From Amycolatopsis sacchari (lineage in GTDB: Bacteria; Actinomycetota; Actinomycetes; Mycobacteriales; Pseudonocardiaceae): a stretch of 64,000 nucleotides of DNA. Below are positions 54,308-63,966 of the stretch, one piece after another. The stretch lies in the NCBI RefSeq assembly GCF_900114035.1, contig NZ_FORP01000001.1, positions 310,001 to 374,000 of the forward strand. Reading direction: 5' to 3'. A program made the translations under genes and the position numbers. Each line of letters opens with the position of its first letter. Positions within the stretch are counted from its first letter, which is position 1. The notes below the pieces were generated by a model, which worked only from the letters and a program-made list of their open reading frames with translations, made no database searches and had not been told where the DNA came from.

Positions 54308-55902
54308 GCGTCATCAGGTCCGCTGTGGACACCACGAGCGAGGAGTTCGCGGCGAACAAGGAGGCGATGCTGGCCAAGCTCGCCGAGATCGAGGCCGAGC
54401 ACGCCAAGGCCATCGCCGGGGGCGGCGAGAAGTACGTGGCACGCCACCGCAAGCGCGGCAAGCTGCTCGCGCGTGAGCGGATCGAGCTGCTGCTGGACGA
54501 GGACTCGCCGTTCCTGGAGCTGTCCCCGCTCGCCGCGTGGGGCACCGACTACCACGTGGGCGGCAGCGTTGTCACGGGCATCGGCACCGTCGAGGGCGTG
54601 GAATGCCTGATCGTCGCCAACGACCCGACCGTCAAGGGCGGCGCGAGCAACCCGTCGAGCCTCAAGAAGGGCCTGCGGGCGGCCGAGATCGCCGCCGAGA
54701 ACCGGCTCCCGACGATCAACCTCGTCGAGTCCGGTGGCGCGGACCTGCCCACGCAGAAGGAGATCTTCATCCCCGGCGGGCGGACGTTCCGCAACCTGAC
54801 GAACTCCTCCGCCGAGCGCGTCCCGACGATCGCGCTGGTGTTCGGCAACTCCACCGCCGGTGGCGCGTACCTGCCCGGCATGTCGGACTACGTGGTGATG
54901 GTCAAGGAACGCGCGAAGGTGTTCCTCGGCGGCCCGCCGCTGGTGAAGATGGCGACGGGGGAGGAGTCCGACGACGAGTCGCTGGGCGGCGCCGAGATGC
55001 ACGCCCGCACCTCAGGCCTGGCCGACTACCTGGCGGTCGACGAGGAGGACGCGATCCGGCTCGGCCGCAGCATCGTCAAACGGCTCAACTGGCACAAGCA
55101 GGGCCCGGCGCCCAAGCCCGACTACGAAGAACCGCGCTACGACCCCGAAGACCTGGTGGGCATCGTGCCCGGAGACCTGAAGGTGCCCTTCGACCCGCGC
55201 GAGGTGATCGCCCGCGTCGTCGACGGCTCGGACTTCGACGAGTTCAAGCCGCTGTACGGGCCGAGCCTGGTGACCGGCTGGGCGGACGTGCACGGTTACC
55301 CGGTCGGCATCCTCGCCAACGCGCAGGGCGTGCTGTTCAGCGAGGAGTCGCAGAAGGCCACGCAGTTCATCCAGCTGGCCAACCAGACCGACACCCCGCT
55401 GATCTTCCTGCACAACACCACCGGCTACATGGTGGGCCGCGAGTACGAGCAGGGCGGCATCATCAAGCACGGCGCGATGATGATCAACGCGGTGTCGAAC
55501 TCGAAGGTGCCGCACATCTCGATCCTGATGGGCGCCTCCTACGGCGCCGGCCACTACGGCATGTGCGGCCGGGCGTACGGGCCGCGCTTCCTGTTCGCCT
55601 GGCCCAGCGCCAAATCCGCGGTGATGGGGCCGCAGCAGCTGGCGGGCGTGCTGTCGATCGTCGCCCGCGCGGCGGCGGCGAACCGCGGCCAGGCCTACGA
55701 CGAGGACGGCGACAAGGCCATGCGCGCCATGGTCGAACAGCAGATCGAGGCCGAGTCGATGCCGATGTTCCTGTCCGGCATGCTCTACGACGACGGCATC
55801 ATCGACCCCCGCGACACCCGGACGGTGCTCGGGCTGAGCCTGTCCGCCATCGCCAACGGACCGATCAAGGGCGCCGAGGGCTTCGGCGTCTTCCGGATGT
55901 GA
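54304..55902 (+). CDS. Acyl-CoA carboxylase beta subunit (carboxyltransferase)
   Basis: A protein of 532 residues of the MCC/GCC-type carboxyltransferase family: the N-lobe with [17 protein letters not shown] and [13 protein letters not shown], the C-lobe with [24 protein letters not shown] and [28 protein letters not shown]. The GY..G..YE pattern is that of 3-methylcrotonyl- and geranyl-CoA carboxylases, not propionyl-CoA. It transfers the carboxyl group from biotin to an enoyl-CoA. TTG start, overlapping the dehydrogenase by four bases. Confidence 0.94.
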   Translation: MSVIRSAVDTTSEEFAANKEAMLAKLAEIEAEHAKAIAGGGEKYVARHRKRGKLLARERIELLLDEDSPFLELSPLAAWGTDYHVGGSVVTGIGTVEGVECLIVANDPTVKGGASNPSSLKKGLRAAEIAAENRLPTINLVESGGADLPTQKEIFIPGGRTFRNLTNSSAERVPTIALVFGNSTAGGAYLPGMSDYVVMVKERAKVFLGGPPLVKMATGEESDDESLGGAEMHARTSGLADYLAVDEEDAIRLGRSIVKRLNWHKQGPAPKPDYEEPRYDPEDLVGIVPGDLKVPFDPREVIARVVDGSDFDEFKPLYGPSLVTGWADVHGYPVGILANAQGVLFSEESQKATQFIQLANQTDTPLIFLHNTTGYMVGREYEQGGIIKHGAMMINAVSNSKVPHISILMGASYGAGHYGMCGRAYGPRFLFAWPSAKSAVMGPQQLAGVLSIVARAAAANRGQAYDEDGDKAMRAMVEQQIEAESMPMFLSGMLYDDGIIDPRDTRTVLGLSLSAIANGPIKGAEGFGVFRM

Positions 55903-55907
55903 GGCCG

Positions 55908-57785
55908 ATGCTCACCACGATTCTGGTCGCCAACCGGGGCGAGATCGCCCGCCGCGTGTTCCGCACCTGCGCGGAGCTGGGGCTCGGCAAGGCCGCGGTG
56001 TTCTCCGACGCGGACGCCGGCGCCCCGCACGTGCGGGAGGCGGACGCCGCGGTGCGCCTGCCCGGCGACGCTCCGTCGGACACCTACCTGCGGGCGGACC
56101 TGCTCGTCGAGGCCGCGAAGGCGGCGGGCGCGGACGCCGTGCACCCCGGCTACGGCTTCCTGTCGGAGAACGGGGCGTTCGCGCGGGCCGTGCTCGACGC
56201 GGGGCTCACGTGGATCGGGCCGCCACCGGCCGCCATCGAGGCCATGGGGTCCAAAGTGGAGGCCAAGCGGATCATGGCCGACGCCGGGGTGCCCGTGCTG
56301 GCGGAGCTGGACCCGGAGCGCGTCACCGAAGCCGACCTGCCCGTGCTGATCAAGGCCTCCGCCGGGGGCGGTGGCCGGGGCATGCGCGTCGTGCGGGAGC
56401 TGGACGAGCTGACCGACGCGGTCGCGAGCGCGCAGGCCGAGGCGGCGTCGGCGTTCGGCGATCCGACGGTGTTCTGCGAGCGGTACCTGGAAACCGGGCG
56501 GCACATCGAAGTCCAGGTGCTCGCGGACACGCACGGTACCGTGTGGACGGTCGGCGAGCGGGAGTGCTCGATCCAGCGGCGGCACCAGAAGGTCGTCGAG
56601 GAGTCGCCGTCCCCGCTGGTGGACGAGCCGATGCGAGCGGCCTTGTTCGAGGCCGCGCGCAAGGCCGCGCAGGCGATCGACTACGTGGGTGCCGGCACCG
56701 TCGAGTTCCTCGCGACGGAGAACGGCGAGTTCTTCTTCCTCGAGATGAACACCCGCCTGCAGGTCGAGCACCCGGTGACCGAGCTGGTGACGGGGCTGGA
56801 CCTGGTGGCGTGGCAGATCCGCGTCGCCGAGGGCGCGGCGCTGCCGCCCGAACCGCCGTCGCCGAACGGGCACGCGATCGAAGTGCGGCTCTACGCCGAG
56901 GACCCGGCCGCCGACTGGCAGCCGCAGACCGGGACCCTGCACCACTTCGCGGTGCCGGGCGACGTGCGCGTGGACAGCGGCGTCGAGGACGGCTCGGTGA
57001 TCGGCGTGCACTACGACCCGATGCTGGCGAAGGTCATCGCGTGGGCACCGACGCGCGCGGAGGCGGCCCGCAAGCTCGCGGCGGCGCTGGCCGGGGCGGA
57101 GATCCACGGCGTGCGCACCAACCGCGACCTGCTGGTGAACGTGCTGCGGCACCCGGAGTTCCTGGCGGGCAACACCGACACCGCGTTCTTCGGCAGGCAC
57201 GGGCTGGACACGCTCGCGGCCCCGCTGGGCGACGAACGCCTCGCCGCCGTCGCGGCGGCCTTCGCCGACGCGGCCGCGAACCGCACCGGAAAGCGCATTC
57301 CCGGTGGCTGGCGGAACGTGCGGTCGGCGCCCCAGCGCAAGCGCTACGCCGTGGGCGGCCGCGAGTACGAGGTCGCGTACACCGGCAACCGCGTCGAAGG
57401 CGAGGACATCACGCTCGTCCACGCGACGCCGGAGCGGGTGGTGCTGGACGTCTCGGGAGTGCGGCGGAGCTTCTCCGTGGGCCGGTACCCGGGGCTCGTG
57501 TGCGTCGGCCCGGTCTCGCTCACGCCGGTGCCGCGCTTCACCGAACCCGGTTCGGCGCTGGTGGCGGGTTCGCTCGTCGCGCCCATGCCCGGCACGGTGC
57601 TGCGGATCGCGGTCGAACCGGGGGCCGCGGTGTCGGCCGGGGACCCGTTGCTGTGGCTGGAAGCGATGAAGATGGAGCACCGGATCACCGCGCCGGCCGA
57701 CGGCGTGGTGGCGGAACTGCCCGTGTCCGTGGGACAGCAGGTCGAGGTGGGGGCCGTGCTGGCGGTAGTGAAGGAGCAGCAGTGA
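55908..57785 (+). CDS. Acyl-CoA carboxylase alpha subunit (biotin carboxylase/BCCP)
   Basis: A protein of 625 residues. Biotin carboxylase (ILVANRGEIARRVFRTC, ATP loop KASAGGGGRGMR, active site EMNTRLQVEHPVTE) is followed by a BT-like linker domain and the C-terminal biotinyl domain with the lysine in EAMKMEH. It charges biotin with bicarbonate using ATP and works with the upstream beta subunit. It begins five bases after that gene. Confidence 0.95.
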   Translation: MLTTILVANRGEIARRVFRTCAELGLGKAAVFSDADAGAPHVREADAAVRLPGDAPSDTYLRADLLVEAAKAAGADAVHPGYGFLSENGAFARAVLDAGLTWIGPPPAAIEAMGSKVEAKRIMADAGVPVLAELDPERVTEADLPVLIKASAGGGGRGMRVVRELDELTDAVASAQAEAASAFGDPTVFCERYLETGRHIEVQVLADTHGTVWTVGERECSIQRRHQKVVEESPSPLVDEPMRAALFEAARKAAQAIDYVGAGTVEFLATENGEFFFLEMNTRLQVEHPVTELVTGLDLVAWQIRVAEGAALPPEPPSPNGHAIEVRLYAEDPAADWQPQTGTLHHFAVPGDVRVDSGVEDGSVIGVHYDPMLAKVIAWAPTRAEAARKLAAALAGAEIHGVRTNRDLLVNVLRHPEFLAGNTDTAFFGRHGLDTLAAPLGDERLAAVAAAFADAAANRTGKRIPGGWRNVRSAPQRKRYAVGGREYEVAYTGNRVEGEDITLVHATPERVVLDVSGVRRSFSVGRYPGLVCVGPVSLTPVPRFTEPGSALVAGSLVAPMPGTVLRIAVEPGAAVSAGDPLLWLEAMKMEHRITAPADGVVAELPVSVGQQVEVGAVLAVVKEQQ

Positions 57786-58939
57786 GTTTCGAAGAAACCG
57801 AGGAACGGCAGGCGCTCCGCAAGGCCGTCGCCGAACTGGGCCGCAGCTACGGCCACGAGTACTACTCGAAGCTGGCCCGCAGCGGCGGGCACACCACGGA
57901 GTTGTGGAACGAGGCCGGGCGGCTGGGTTACCTCGGGGTCGCCGTGCCCGAGGAGTACGGCGGCGGAGGCGCGGGCATCGGCGACCTGGCGGCCGTGTGC
58001 GAGGAGTTCTGCGCCGCGGGCACGCCGATGCTGCTGATGGTGGTGTCCCCGGCGATCTGCGCCACGGTCATCGCCCGGTACGGCACGGACGCGCAGAAGA
58101 GCCGCTGGCTGCCGAGGTTCGCGACGGGTGAGGCGCGGATGTCCTTCGCCATCACCGAACCCGACGCCGGGTCGAACTCGCACCGCATCACCACGACCGC
58201 GCGGCGTGACGGCGGGGACTGGCTGCTGTCCGGGCGGAAGGTGTTCATCTCGGGCGTGGACGAGGCCGAGGCGGTGCTCGTGGTCGGGCGCACGGAGGAC
58301 GCGAAGACGGGCAAGCTCAAGCCCGCGTTGTTCATCGTCCCCACCGACGCGCCCGGGTTCGAGTACCGGCAGATCGAGATGGACCTCGTCTCGGCGGACA
58401 AGCAGTTCGGCCTGTTCCTCGACGACGTGCGCCTGCCGTACGACGCGCTGGTCGGGTCCGAGGACGCGGCTCTGGCGCAGCTGTTCGCGGGGTTGAATCC
58501 CGAACGCATCATGGCCGCGTCGTTCTCGACCGGGGTCGCGCGGTACGCGCTGGACAAGGGGGTCGAGTACGCGAAGCAGCGCAGCGTCTGGGGTGCGCCG
58601 ATCGGCAGCCACCAGGGGCTCGCCCACCCGCTGGCGCAAGTCAAGATCGAGCTGGAGCTGGCCCGCCTGATGACGCAGAAGGCCGCGGCCCGCTACGACG
58701 CGGGTGACGACTTCGGTGCCGGCGAGGCGGCGAACATGGCGAAGTACGCCGGGGCGGAGGTCGCGATCAAGGCGGTGGACACGGCGATCCAGACGCACGG
58801 GGGCAACGGGCTGGCGTCGGAGTACGGCCTGGGTACGCTGCTCGGGGCCGTGCGCGTGGGCCGCATCGCGCCGGTCAGCAGGGAGATGGTGCTGAACTTC
58901 GTGGCACAGCACTCCCTCGGCCTGCCGAAGTCCTATTAG
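57782..58939 (+). CDS. Acyl-CoA dehydrogenase, second copy
   Basis: A protein of 385 residues: PEEYGGGGAGIGDLAAVCEEF, SFAITEPDAGSNSHRITTTA, WLLSGRKVFISG, and the C-terminal THGGNGLASEYGLGTLLGAVR. It is only distantly like the first dehydrogenase of the operon, so it probably acts on another intermediate. The GTG overlaps the biotin carboxylase stop by four bases. Confidence 0.92.
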   Translation: MSFEETEERQALRKAVAELGRSYGHEYYSKLARSGGHTTELWNEAGRLGYLGVAVPEEYGGGGAGIGDLAAVCEEFCAAGTPMLLMVVSPAICATVIARYGTDAQKSRWLPRFATGEARMSFAITEPDAGSNSHRITTTARRDGGDWLLSGRKVFISGVDEAEAVLVVGRTEDAKTGKLKPALFIVPTDAPGFEYRQIEMDLVSADKQFGLFLDDVRLPYDALVGSEDAALAQLFAGLNPERIMAASFSTGVARYALDKGVEYAKQRSVWGAPIGSHQGLAHPLAQVKIELELARLMTQKAAARYDAGDDFGAGEAANMAKYAGAEVAIKAVDTAIQTHGGNGLASEYGLGTLLGAVRVGRIAPVSREMVLNFVAQHSLGLPKSY

Positions 58940-58943
58940 GAGG

Positions 58944-59606
58944 ATGGTTCTGAGTACACCGGCGCGTGAGCCGCAGCAGGAGCGGAGCCGCACCACCCGG
59001 CGGCGGTTGCTGGAGGCGTCCGTCGCCTGCATCGGGGAGCTCGGGTGGAGCGGCACGACCGTCGCCGTCGTGGCGCAGCGGGCGGGGGTCTCGCGAGGCG
59101 CGGCGCAGCACCACTTCCGCACCCGCGAGGACCTCGTCACCGCCGCCGTCGAGTACCTCGGCGAGGTGCAGCTCACCCAGTTGAGGGAGCGTGTCGACGA
59201 GTTGCCGCCCGGGGAGTCACGCATCGAAGCGGTCGTGGACATGCTGCTGAACCTCTACACCGGGCCGATGTTCCGCGCCGCGCTGCACCTGTGGGTCGCC
59301 GCCTCGACCGACGACGCGCTGCGGGCCGCACTGGTCCCGCTGGAGGCCAGGGTGGGCCGGGAAGCGCACCGGGTGGCGCTGGAACTGCTGGGCGTGAGCG
59401 AGGACCAGCGGGGAGTGCGCGAGATGGTCCAGGCCACCCTCGACCTCGCCCGCGGCCTGGGTCTGGCGAACCTGCTCAGCGACGACAGCCGCCGCCGCGA
59501 AAGGATCATCCATCAGTGGGCGGGGGTCCTGGATTCGACCCTCCCGGAACCGGGTAGCGCTGAACCAGGTGACGCGACACGAAAAATATCCGGGGCCGCG
59601 CGCTAA
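58944..59606 (+). CDS. TetR-family regulator of the acyl-CoA operon
   Basis: A protein of 220 residues. The helix-turn-helix reads TRRRLLEASVACIGELGWSGTTVAVVAQRAGVSRGAAQHHFRTR. The ligand domain follows. It starts four bases after the last dehydrogenase, so it is made with the operon and probably represses it through the palindrome at 50647-50664, released by an acyl-CoA. The last dozen codons (DATRKISGAAR) are less GC-rich than the rest and may be a recent extension. Confidence 0.9.
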   Translation: MVLSTPAREPQQERSRTTRRRLLEASVACIGELGWSGTTVAVVAQRAGVSRGAAQHHFRTREDLVTAAVEYLGEVQLTQLRERVDELPPGESRIEAVVDMLLNLYTGPMFRAALHLWVAASTDDALRAALVPLEARVGREAHRVALELLGVSEDQRGVREMVQATLDLARGLGLANLLSDDSRRRERIIHQWAGVLDSTLPEPGSAEPGDATRKISGAAR

Positions 59607-59669
59607 CACGAATGGAGCAGCGCGCGATAACCTGGTGTACACAGTTTCTTCCCGAGGGGGTTGATACCG

Positions 59670-59909
59670 GTGGCCGAAGACGAGTTGTCCCATCGCGCGC
59701 TGGCGATGCTGCGGGCCGTCGCGGAGGGGCGCGCGGTGATGACGAGCAGCTGCGAGCCGGACCTGTTCATCGACGGGGTCCCGTGCTGCGACCAGATGAC
59801 CGCGCACACCCTGGCGCACCGGGGTTACCTCGCGGTGGGCGCCGACGGCCGCACCGCCGAGCTGACGCCCGCCGGGCGCGCCGCGCTCTCGGTGACCGTC
59901 GCCGCCTGA
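59670..59909 (+). CDS. Small hypothetical protein, possible winged-helix remnant
   Basis: A protein of 79 residues, not recognised. It contains TSSCEPDLFIDGVPCCDQMTAHTLAHRGYLAV followed by ELTPAGRAALS, the latter typical of the wing and end of winged-helix domains. The GTG at 59670 is used because GAGGGGG lies nine bases upstream; a TTG at 59661 is also open. A GTGTACAC palindrome at 59635-59642 lies in the promoter region. It stands alone between the TetR gene and a convergent permease. Three cysteines are notable. Confidence 0.65.
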   Translation: MAEDELSHRALAMLRAVAEGRAVMTSSCEPDLFIDGVPCCDQMTAHTLAHRGYLAVGADGRTAELTPAGRAALSVTVAA

Positions 59910-59916
59910 GCCTGGT

Positions 59917-61308
59917 TCAGACCAGCTTGCGCCTGCCCAGCACGGCGTAGAGCCCGCCGGCGAGCGCGAAGCCCACGAAGAACGTGATGTCCCCGATCGC
60001 CGGCACGGCCTTCGGCACCGGCCCGGTGTAGAGCGACTGGTTCGCGAACAACGCGATCGACACGACGGCACCGACGAGGAACGCGCCGAGCCCCGCCCAG
60101 CCGCGGCGGCTGCGGTCCGCGAGCAGCCCGGCGGTCTCCCGCCCGCGCCGCAGGTACTGGTCGGCGAACACGACGCCGAGCCACGGCGCGATCCAGTACG
60201 CGATCACCAGCAGGAAGTGCTCGTACGCCGCTCCGGCGTCCGACAGCCCGGCCCAGGCGAGCGCGAACCCGACCGCGCCGAAGCCGAGCGCGACGATCGC
60301 GCGCCGCCACGCCAGCGGCAGCCGGATGCCCAGGCACAGGAACGCCAGCGCCCCCGAGTACACGTTGAGCGCGTTCGCCGCCACCGCGCCGAGCGCGATC
60401 GCCAGCAGGGTCACCGCCGAGAGCCAGCCCGGCATGTGCCCGGTGAACGCGGCGGTCGGGCTCTCGTCGCCGCCCGCGCCGCCGATCGTCGCCGACGCCG
60501 CGCCCGCGGCCATCAGCACCGTGCACGACAGGAACAGCCCGAGCGCGGCGTACCAGCCGACCGCGCGGCCACGCACCGTCGACGGCAGGTACCGCGTGTA
60601 GTCCGCCGCGTAGGGGTTCCAGCCCGCCGCGTAACCGAACGCGGCGCCCATCGTGAGCAGGAAACCGCCCGTGCCCCCGCCGCCACCGGCGGCACCCGGG
60701 TGAGCCTGGGTGAACGTGTACACGGTCGCCACGAGGAAGATCACCGCGAGCACACCGAAGATGTACTTCTCGTACGCCTGCACGAGGTTGTGCCCGAAGA
60801 ACGCGATGCCGATCTGCAGCACCACGACGATCACCAGGCACGCCAGCACGGGCAGCCCGGTGAGCGTGTTGAGCGCGAACGCGCCGCTGACGCTGTTGAC
60901 CGCGAACCAGCCGATGCCCGCCGTCACCGACATCAGCGCGGCGGGCACGAGGTTGCCCCAGTAGCCGAAACCCAGCCTGCTCAGCACCATCTGCGGCACG
61001 CCGTGCTTCGGCCCGCGCGCGGACAGCACGCCGTGGGACAGCGCGCCGAGCGCGTTGCCGAGCGCCGCCGCCAGCAGCGTCTGCCAGAAGCTCAGCCCGA
61101 ACGCCGAAACCCCGAGCACGCCGACGAAGATCGTGGCGAACTCGAGGTTCGGCGAGGACCACGTCCAGAACAGCTGCCGCGGCCTGCCGTGCCGGTCCGC
61201 CGCCGCCACCGGTTCGATGCCGCCGGGTTCCACCGCCACGACCCGGTCGCCGTACTCACCGGGCCGCACTTCCGCCGATGCTGGGGTCACTGGTCGGGTC
61301 GCTGCCAT
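59917..61308 (-). CDS. NCS1-family nucleobase permease (cytosine permease-like)
   Basis: A protein of 463 residues with about twelve membrane helices. RHGRPRQLFWTWSSPNLEFATI at the start and GAAFGYAAGWNPYAADYTRYLP are marks of the CodB-like NCS1 group. The cytosine deaminase two genes upstream in the same transcript makes cytosine or a close relative the likely cargo. Last gene of the minus-strand operon, 45 bp after the oxygenase. Confidence 0.9.
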   Translation of the reverse strand: MAATRPVTPASAEVRPGEYGDRVVAVEPGGIEPVAAADRHGRPRQLFWTWSSPNLEFATIFVGVLGVSAFGLSFWQTLLAAALGNALGALSHGVLSARGPKHGVPQMVLSRLGFGYWGNLVPAALMSVTAGIGWFAVNSVSGAFALNTLTGLPVLACLVIVVVLQIGIAFFGHNLVQAYEKYIFGVLAVIFLVATVYTFTQAHPGAAGGGGGTGGFLLTMGAAFGYAAGWNPYAADYTRYLPSTVRGRAVGWYAALGLFLSCTVLMAAGAASATIGGAGGDESPTAAFTGHMPGWLSAVTLLAIALGAVAANALNVYSGALAFLCLGIRLPLAWRRAIVALGFGAVGFALAWAGLSDAGAAYEHFLLVIAYWIAPWLGVVFADQYLRRGRETAGLLADRSRRGWAGLGAFLVGAVVSIALFANQSLYTGPVPKAVPAIGDITFFVGFALAGGLYAVLGRRKLV

Positions 61309-61353
61309 GCGAGCACCGTAGGTGCCGGATGTTTCGGCCGCGTTGCGCCGCGG

Positions 61354-62307
61354 TCAGGCAACGGTGATCACGTCCAGTTTTTCGCGCAGGTACTGCGATG
61401 CGACGACCGGCGGGTACTCGCGGCGGCCCAGCGGCGGGGCGAGCGACTCGATGAGGGCGTCGTGATCGGTCTCGTAGAAGAACATGAGCGACACCAGGTC
61501 CTCGTCCGGCGCGGTGGCGTGGGGCGGCAGGACGCGGTGCCGGGTGGAGCGCCACCGGTCGCCCGTCCAGCGGGCCATCAGGTCGCCGATGTTGACGGTG
61601 AACGCCGCCGGGTCGTGCGGCGCGTCCTCCCACTCGCCCTCGGCCGTGTACACCTGCAGCCCGCCCACACCCGCTTCCCGGTCCAGCACCGTGACCGTGC
61701 CGAAGTCGGTGTGCGGGCCGATGCGGAACTGGTCCGGCGCGGGCGCGCCGACGTGCGTCATCGGCGGGTACCAGTTGATGTTGAAGGTGTACGTGGGATG
61801 CGTGGTGTGGCGGGTGAAATGCCCGGTTTCGAGGTCCAGTGCGGCGGCGAAGATCGTGAGCAGCTCGTCCGACAACGCGCGCATGCGCGCCATGTACTCG
61901 CGGGCCGCCGCCGCCAGCCCGGGCACCTCCGCGGGCCACACGTTGGGCTGGAACCAGAACTCGTCCACCTCGGGCACGCCCACCGGGTCGTCCGCACCGA
62001 CCGAATAGGACTCCTTGAGGTCCGGCGGGGTCTCGGTGCCCTCGGCGTACCCGTTGGCCTCCACGCCCGGGGGCAGCCAGCCGCGGCCGCCGACCGTGAC
62101 CGCGTACCGCTGCTTGACCTCCTTCGGTAGCGCGAAGAAGGCGCGGGAGTACTCCCGCGTCCGTGCCCGCAGCTCGTCCGGGACGCCGTGCCCGGTGATC
62201 AGCAGGAAGCCGGAGTCCCGCAGCGCGGCGTCGACCCGGGCGGCGACACCGGCCCGGTCGTCGCCGGAGAACCAGGGGGACAGGTCGATCAGCGGAACCG
62301 AGCCCAT
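61354..62307 (-). CDS. 2-oxoglutarate/Fe(II) oxygenase, isopenicillin-N-synthase-like
   Basis: A protein of 317 residues: N-terminal DIOX_N domain (PLIDLSPWF, GFLLITGHGVPDEL) and the double-stranded helix core. Iron ligands are H199 and D201 (GPHTDFG) and H257 (STRHRVLPP). In the place of the usual R-x-S that binds 2-oxoglutarate the sequence reads DLVSLMFFYE, so the Arg appears to be Leu. It is nine bases from the deaminase and 45 from the permease, which suggests a nucleobase substrate as for thymine 7-hydroxylase. That is inference. Confidence 0.88.
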   Translation of the reverse strand: MGSVPLIDLSPWFSGDDRAGVAARVDAALRDSGFLLITGHGVPDELRARTREYSRAFFALPKEVKQRYAVTVGGRGWLPPGVEANGYAEGTETPPDLKESYSVGADDPVGVPEVDEFWFQPNVWPAEVPGLAAAAREYMARMRALSDELLTIFAAALDLETGHFTRHTTHPTYTFNINWYPPMTHVGAPAPDQFRIGPHTDFGTVTVLDREAGVGGLQVYTAEGEWEDAPHDPAAFTVNIGDLMARWTGDRWRSTRHRVLPPHATAPDEDLVSLMFFYETDHDALIESLAPPLGRREYPPVVASQYLREKLDVITVA

Positions 62308-62316
62308 GTGCCGCTC

Positions 62317-62769
62317 CTAGGAAGAGGTGCCGATGTCTTCGAACCACAGTTCGGGGCGCTGCGCGATGAACTCCGTCATGAGCGCGACGCAGTCCGCGTC
62401 GTCGAGGACCGTGACCCGCACGCCGTGCTCCGCGAGCCACTCGTGGCCGCCGGAGAAGGTCTGCGCCTCCCCGATGACCACATGGGGAATGGTGAACTGC
62501 CGGACCAGCCCGCTGCAATACCAGCACGGCGAGAGCGTGGTCACCATGATCGTGTCGCGGTAGTGCGGCCGCCGCCCCGCGTTGCGGAACGCGCTGGTCT
62601 CGGCGTGCATCGACGGGTCGTCGTCCTGCACCCGCCGGTTGTGGCCGCGGCCGAGCAGCTGACCGTCCACAGTGAACAGCGCGGCGCCGATGGGCACGCC
62701 GCCCTCGGCCTTGCCGAGGACGGCTTCCTCGCGGGCGACGGCGAGCAGGGCGGCGGGGTCAAGATCCAT
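62317..62769 (-). CDS. Cytosine deaminase, fungal FCY1-like
   Basis: A protein of 150 residues. Zinc ligands are H55 (HAE, with E57 as proton shuttle), C82 and C85 (PCWYC). The C-terminal QRPELWFEDIG matches the WFEDIG tail of yeast cytosine deaminase, whose Trp/Phe/Asp cover the pyrimidine. This is the small CDA-fold enzyme, not the large CodA amidohydrolase of enteric bacteria. It would convert cytosine to uracil and ammonia. It sits in an operon with an NCS1 permease. Confidence 0.9.
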   Translation of the reverse strand: MDLDPAALLAVAREEAVLGKAEGGVPIGAALFTVDGQLLGRGHNRRVQDDDPSMHAETSAFRNAGRRPHYRDTIMVTTLSPCWYCSGLVRQFTIPHVVIGEAQTFSGGHEWLAEHGVRVTVLDDADCVALMTEFIAQRPELWFEDIGTSS

Positions 62770-62778
62770 CCACTCACC

Positions 62779-63864
62779 CTAGAGCAACAACGCGCGGATG
62801 TCGGCCACCAGCAGGTCCGGCTGCTCCATCGCGGCGAAGTGCCCGCCGCGGTCGTGCTCGGTCCAGCGCACGATGTTGTTGTCCCGCTCGGCGATGCGGC
62901 GGATGGGCAGCGTGATGTCCTTGGGGAACACCGAAACCGCGGTGGGCGTGGGGGAGGGCTCCAGCGGCGTGCGCCAGAGCGCGCCGGACTCCTGGTAGAG
63001 CCGGGCCGAGGAGCCCGCGGTGCCGGTGAGCCAGTACAGCATGACGTTCGTCAGCAGCTGGTCGCGGTCGACGGCGTCCTCGGGCGAGTCGGCCGAGTCG
63101 GTCCAGTCCCGGAACTTCTCGGTGATCCAGGCCAGCTGGCCGACGGGGGAGTCGTGCAGGGCGTAGGCCAGCGTCTGCGGGCGCTGGGACTGCAGGACCG
63201 AGTACCCCGACAGCTCGCGCTGGTAGCGCAGGCGCGTCTCGAACCGGCGCCGCTCGTCCTCGGTCAGCTCCGCCGGGTCGAGCTGACCGCCGGGCAGCAT
63301 CGTCAGGTGCACGGCCGTGACGTGCTCGGCGTCGAGCCTGCCCAGCTCCCGCGTGATGAGCGCACCCCAGTCACCGCCGTGCGCGGCGTAGCGCTCGTAA
63401 CCCAGGCGCCGCATCAGCTCCGCCCAGGCGCGCGCGATGCGGTGGACGCCCCAGCCGGGCTCGGTGGTGGGACCGGAGAAGCCGTAGCCCGGCAGCGACG
63501 GCACCACGACGTGGAAGTCCGCCGACAGCGGGCCGAGCACCTTCAGGAACTCCACGACCGAGCCGGGCCAGCCGTGGGTGAGCAGCAGCGGCAGCGCGTC
63601 CGTGCGGCCGGAGCGCACGTGCAGGAAGTGCACGCGCTGCCCGTCGATCTCGGTCGTGAACTGCGGGAACTCGTTGAGCTCGCGCTCGTGCCGCCGCCAG
63701 TCGTAGCCGTGCCGCCAGTGGTGCGCCAGCTCCTTCAGGTAGCCCAGCGGCACCCCGGAGCCCCACCCGGAGCCGGGCAGCTCGGCGGGCCAGCGGGTCA
63801 GGTCGAGGCGGGTGTGCAGGTCGTCCAGCTGCTCCTGCGGGACGTCGATGCGGAAGGGGTCCAT
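62779..63864 (-). CDS. Epoxide hydrolase-family alpha/beta hydrolase
   Basis: A protein of 361 residues. The N-terminal EHN cap ([23 protein letters not shown]) is followed by the hydrolase core with [15 protein letters not shown] (oxyanion HGWPGS), nucleophile Asp in HGGDWGALI, and the final His in [15 protein letters not shown]. Microsomal-type epoxide hydrolases look like this. It is the first gene of the minus-strand operon with deaminase, oxygenase and permease; how an epoxide hydrolase fits there is unclear. Confidence 0.9.
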   Translation of the reverse strand: MDPFRIDVPQEQLDDLHTRLDLTRWPAELPGSGWGSGVPLGYLKELAHHWRHGYDWRRHERELNEFPQFTTEIDGQRVHFLHVRSGRTDALPLLLTHGWPGSVVEFLKVLGPLSADFHVVVPSLPGYGFSGPTTEPGWGVHRIARAWAELMRRLGYERYAAHGGDWGALITRELGRLDAEHVTAVHLTMLPGGQLDPAELTEDERRRFETRLRYQRELSGYSVLQSQRPQTLAYALHDSPVGQLAWITEKFRDWTDSADSPEDAVDRDQLLTNVMLYWLTGTAGSSARLYQESGALWRTPLEPSPTPTAVSVFPKDITLPIRRIAERDNNIVRWTEHDRGGHFAAMEQPDLLVADIRALLL

Positions 63865-63966
63865 GGGCCTACCGTAGATCCCCGCGCCAGAGGTTACCGA
63901 CCGCTTAGTATGTGCTGTACCGTGTCCGTCGTGGCAGTGGTGCTCCCCGGCTCAGGCAGTGGCGGC

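Noticed and set aside
54304-57785. Propionyl-CoA carboxylase
   Set aside because: The carboxyltransferase has the GY.VG.EYE and [11 protein letters not shown] motifs of the methylcrotonyl/geranyl type, and the neighbours are dehydrogenases and an AtuA-like protein.
63875-63966. tRNA gene or promoter cluster at the right edge
   Set aside because: No cloverleaf could be folded; the stretch reads as an ordinary intergenic region between a start codon and the end of the next gene.
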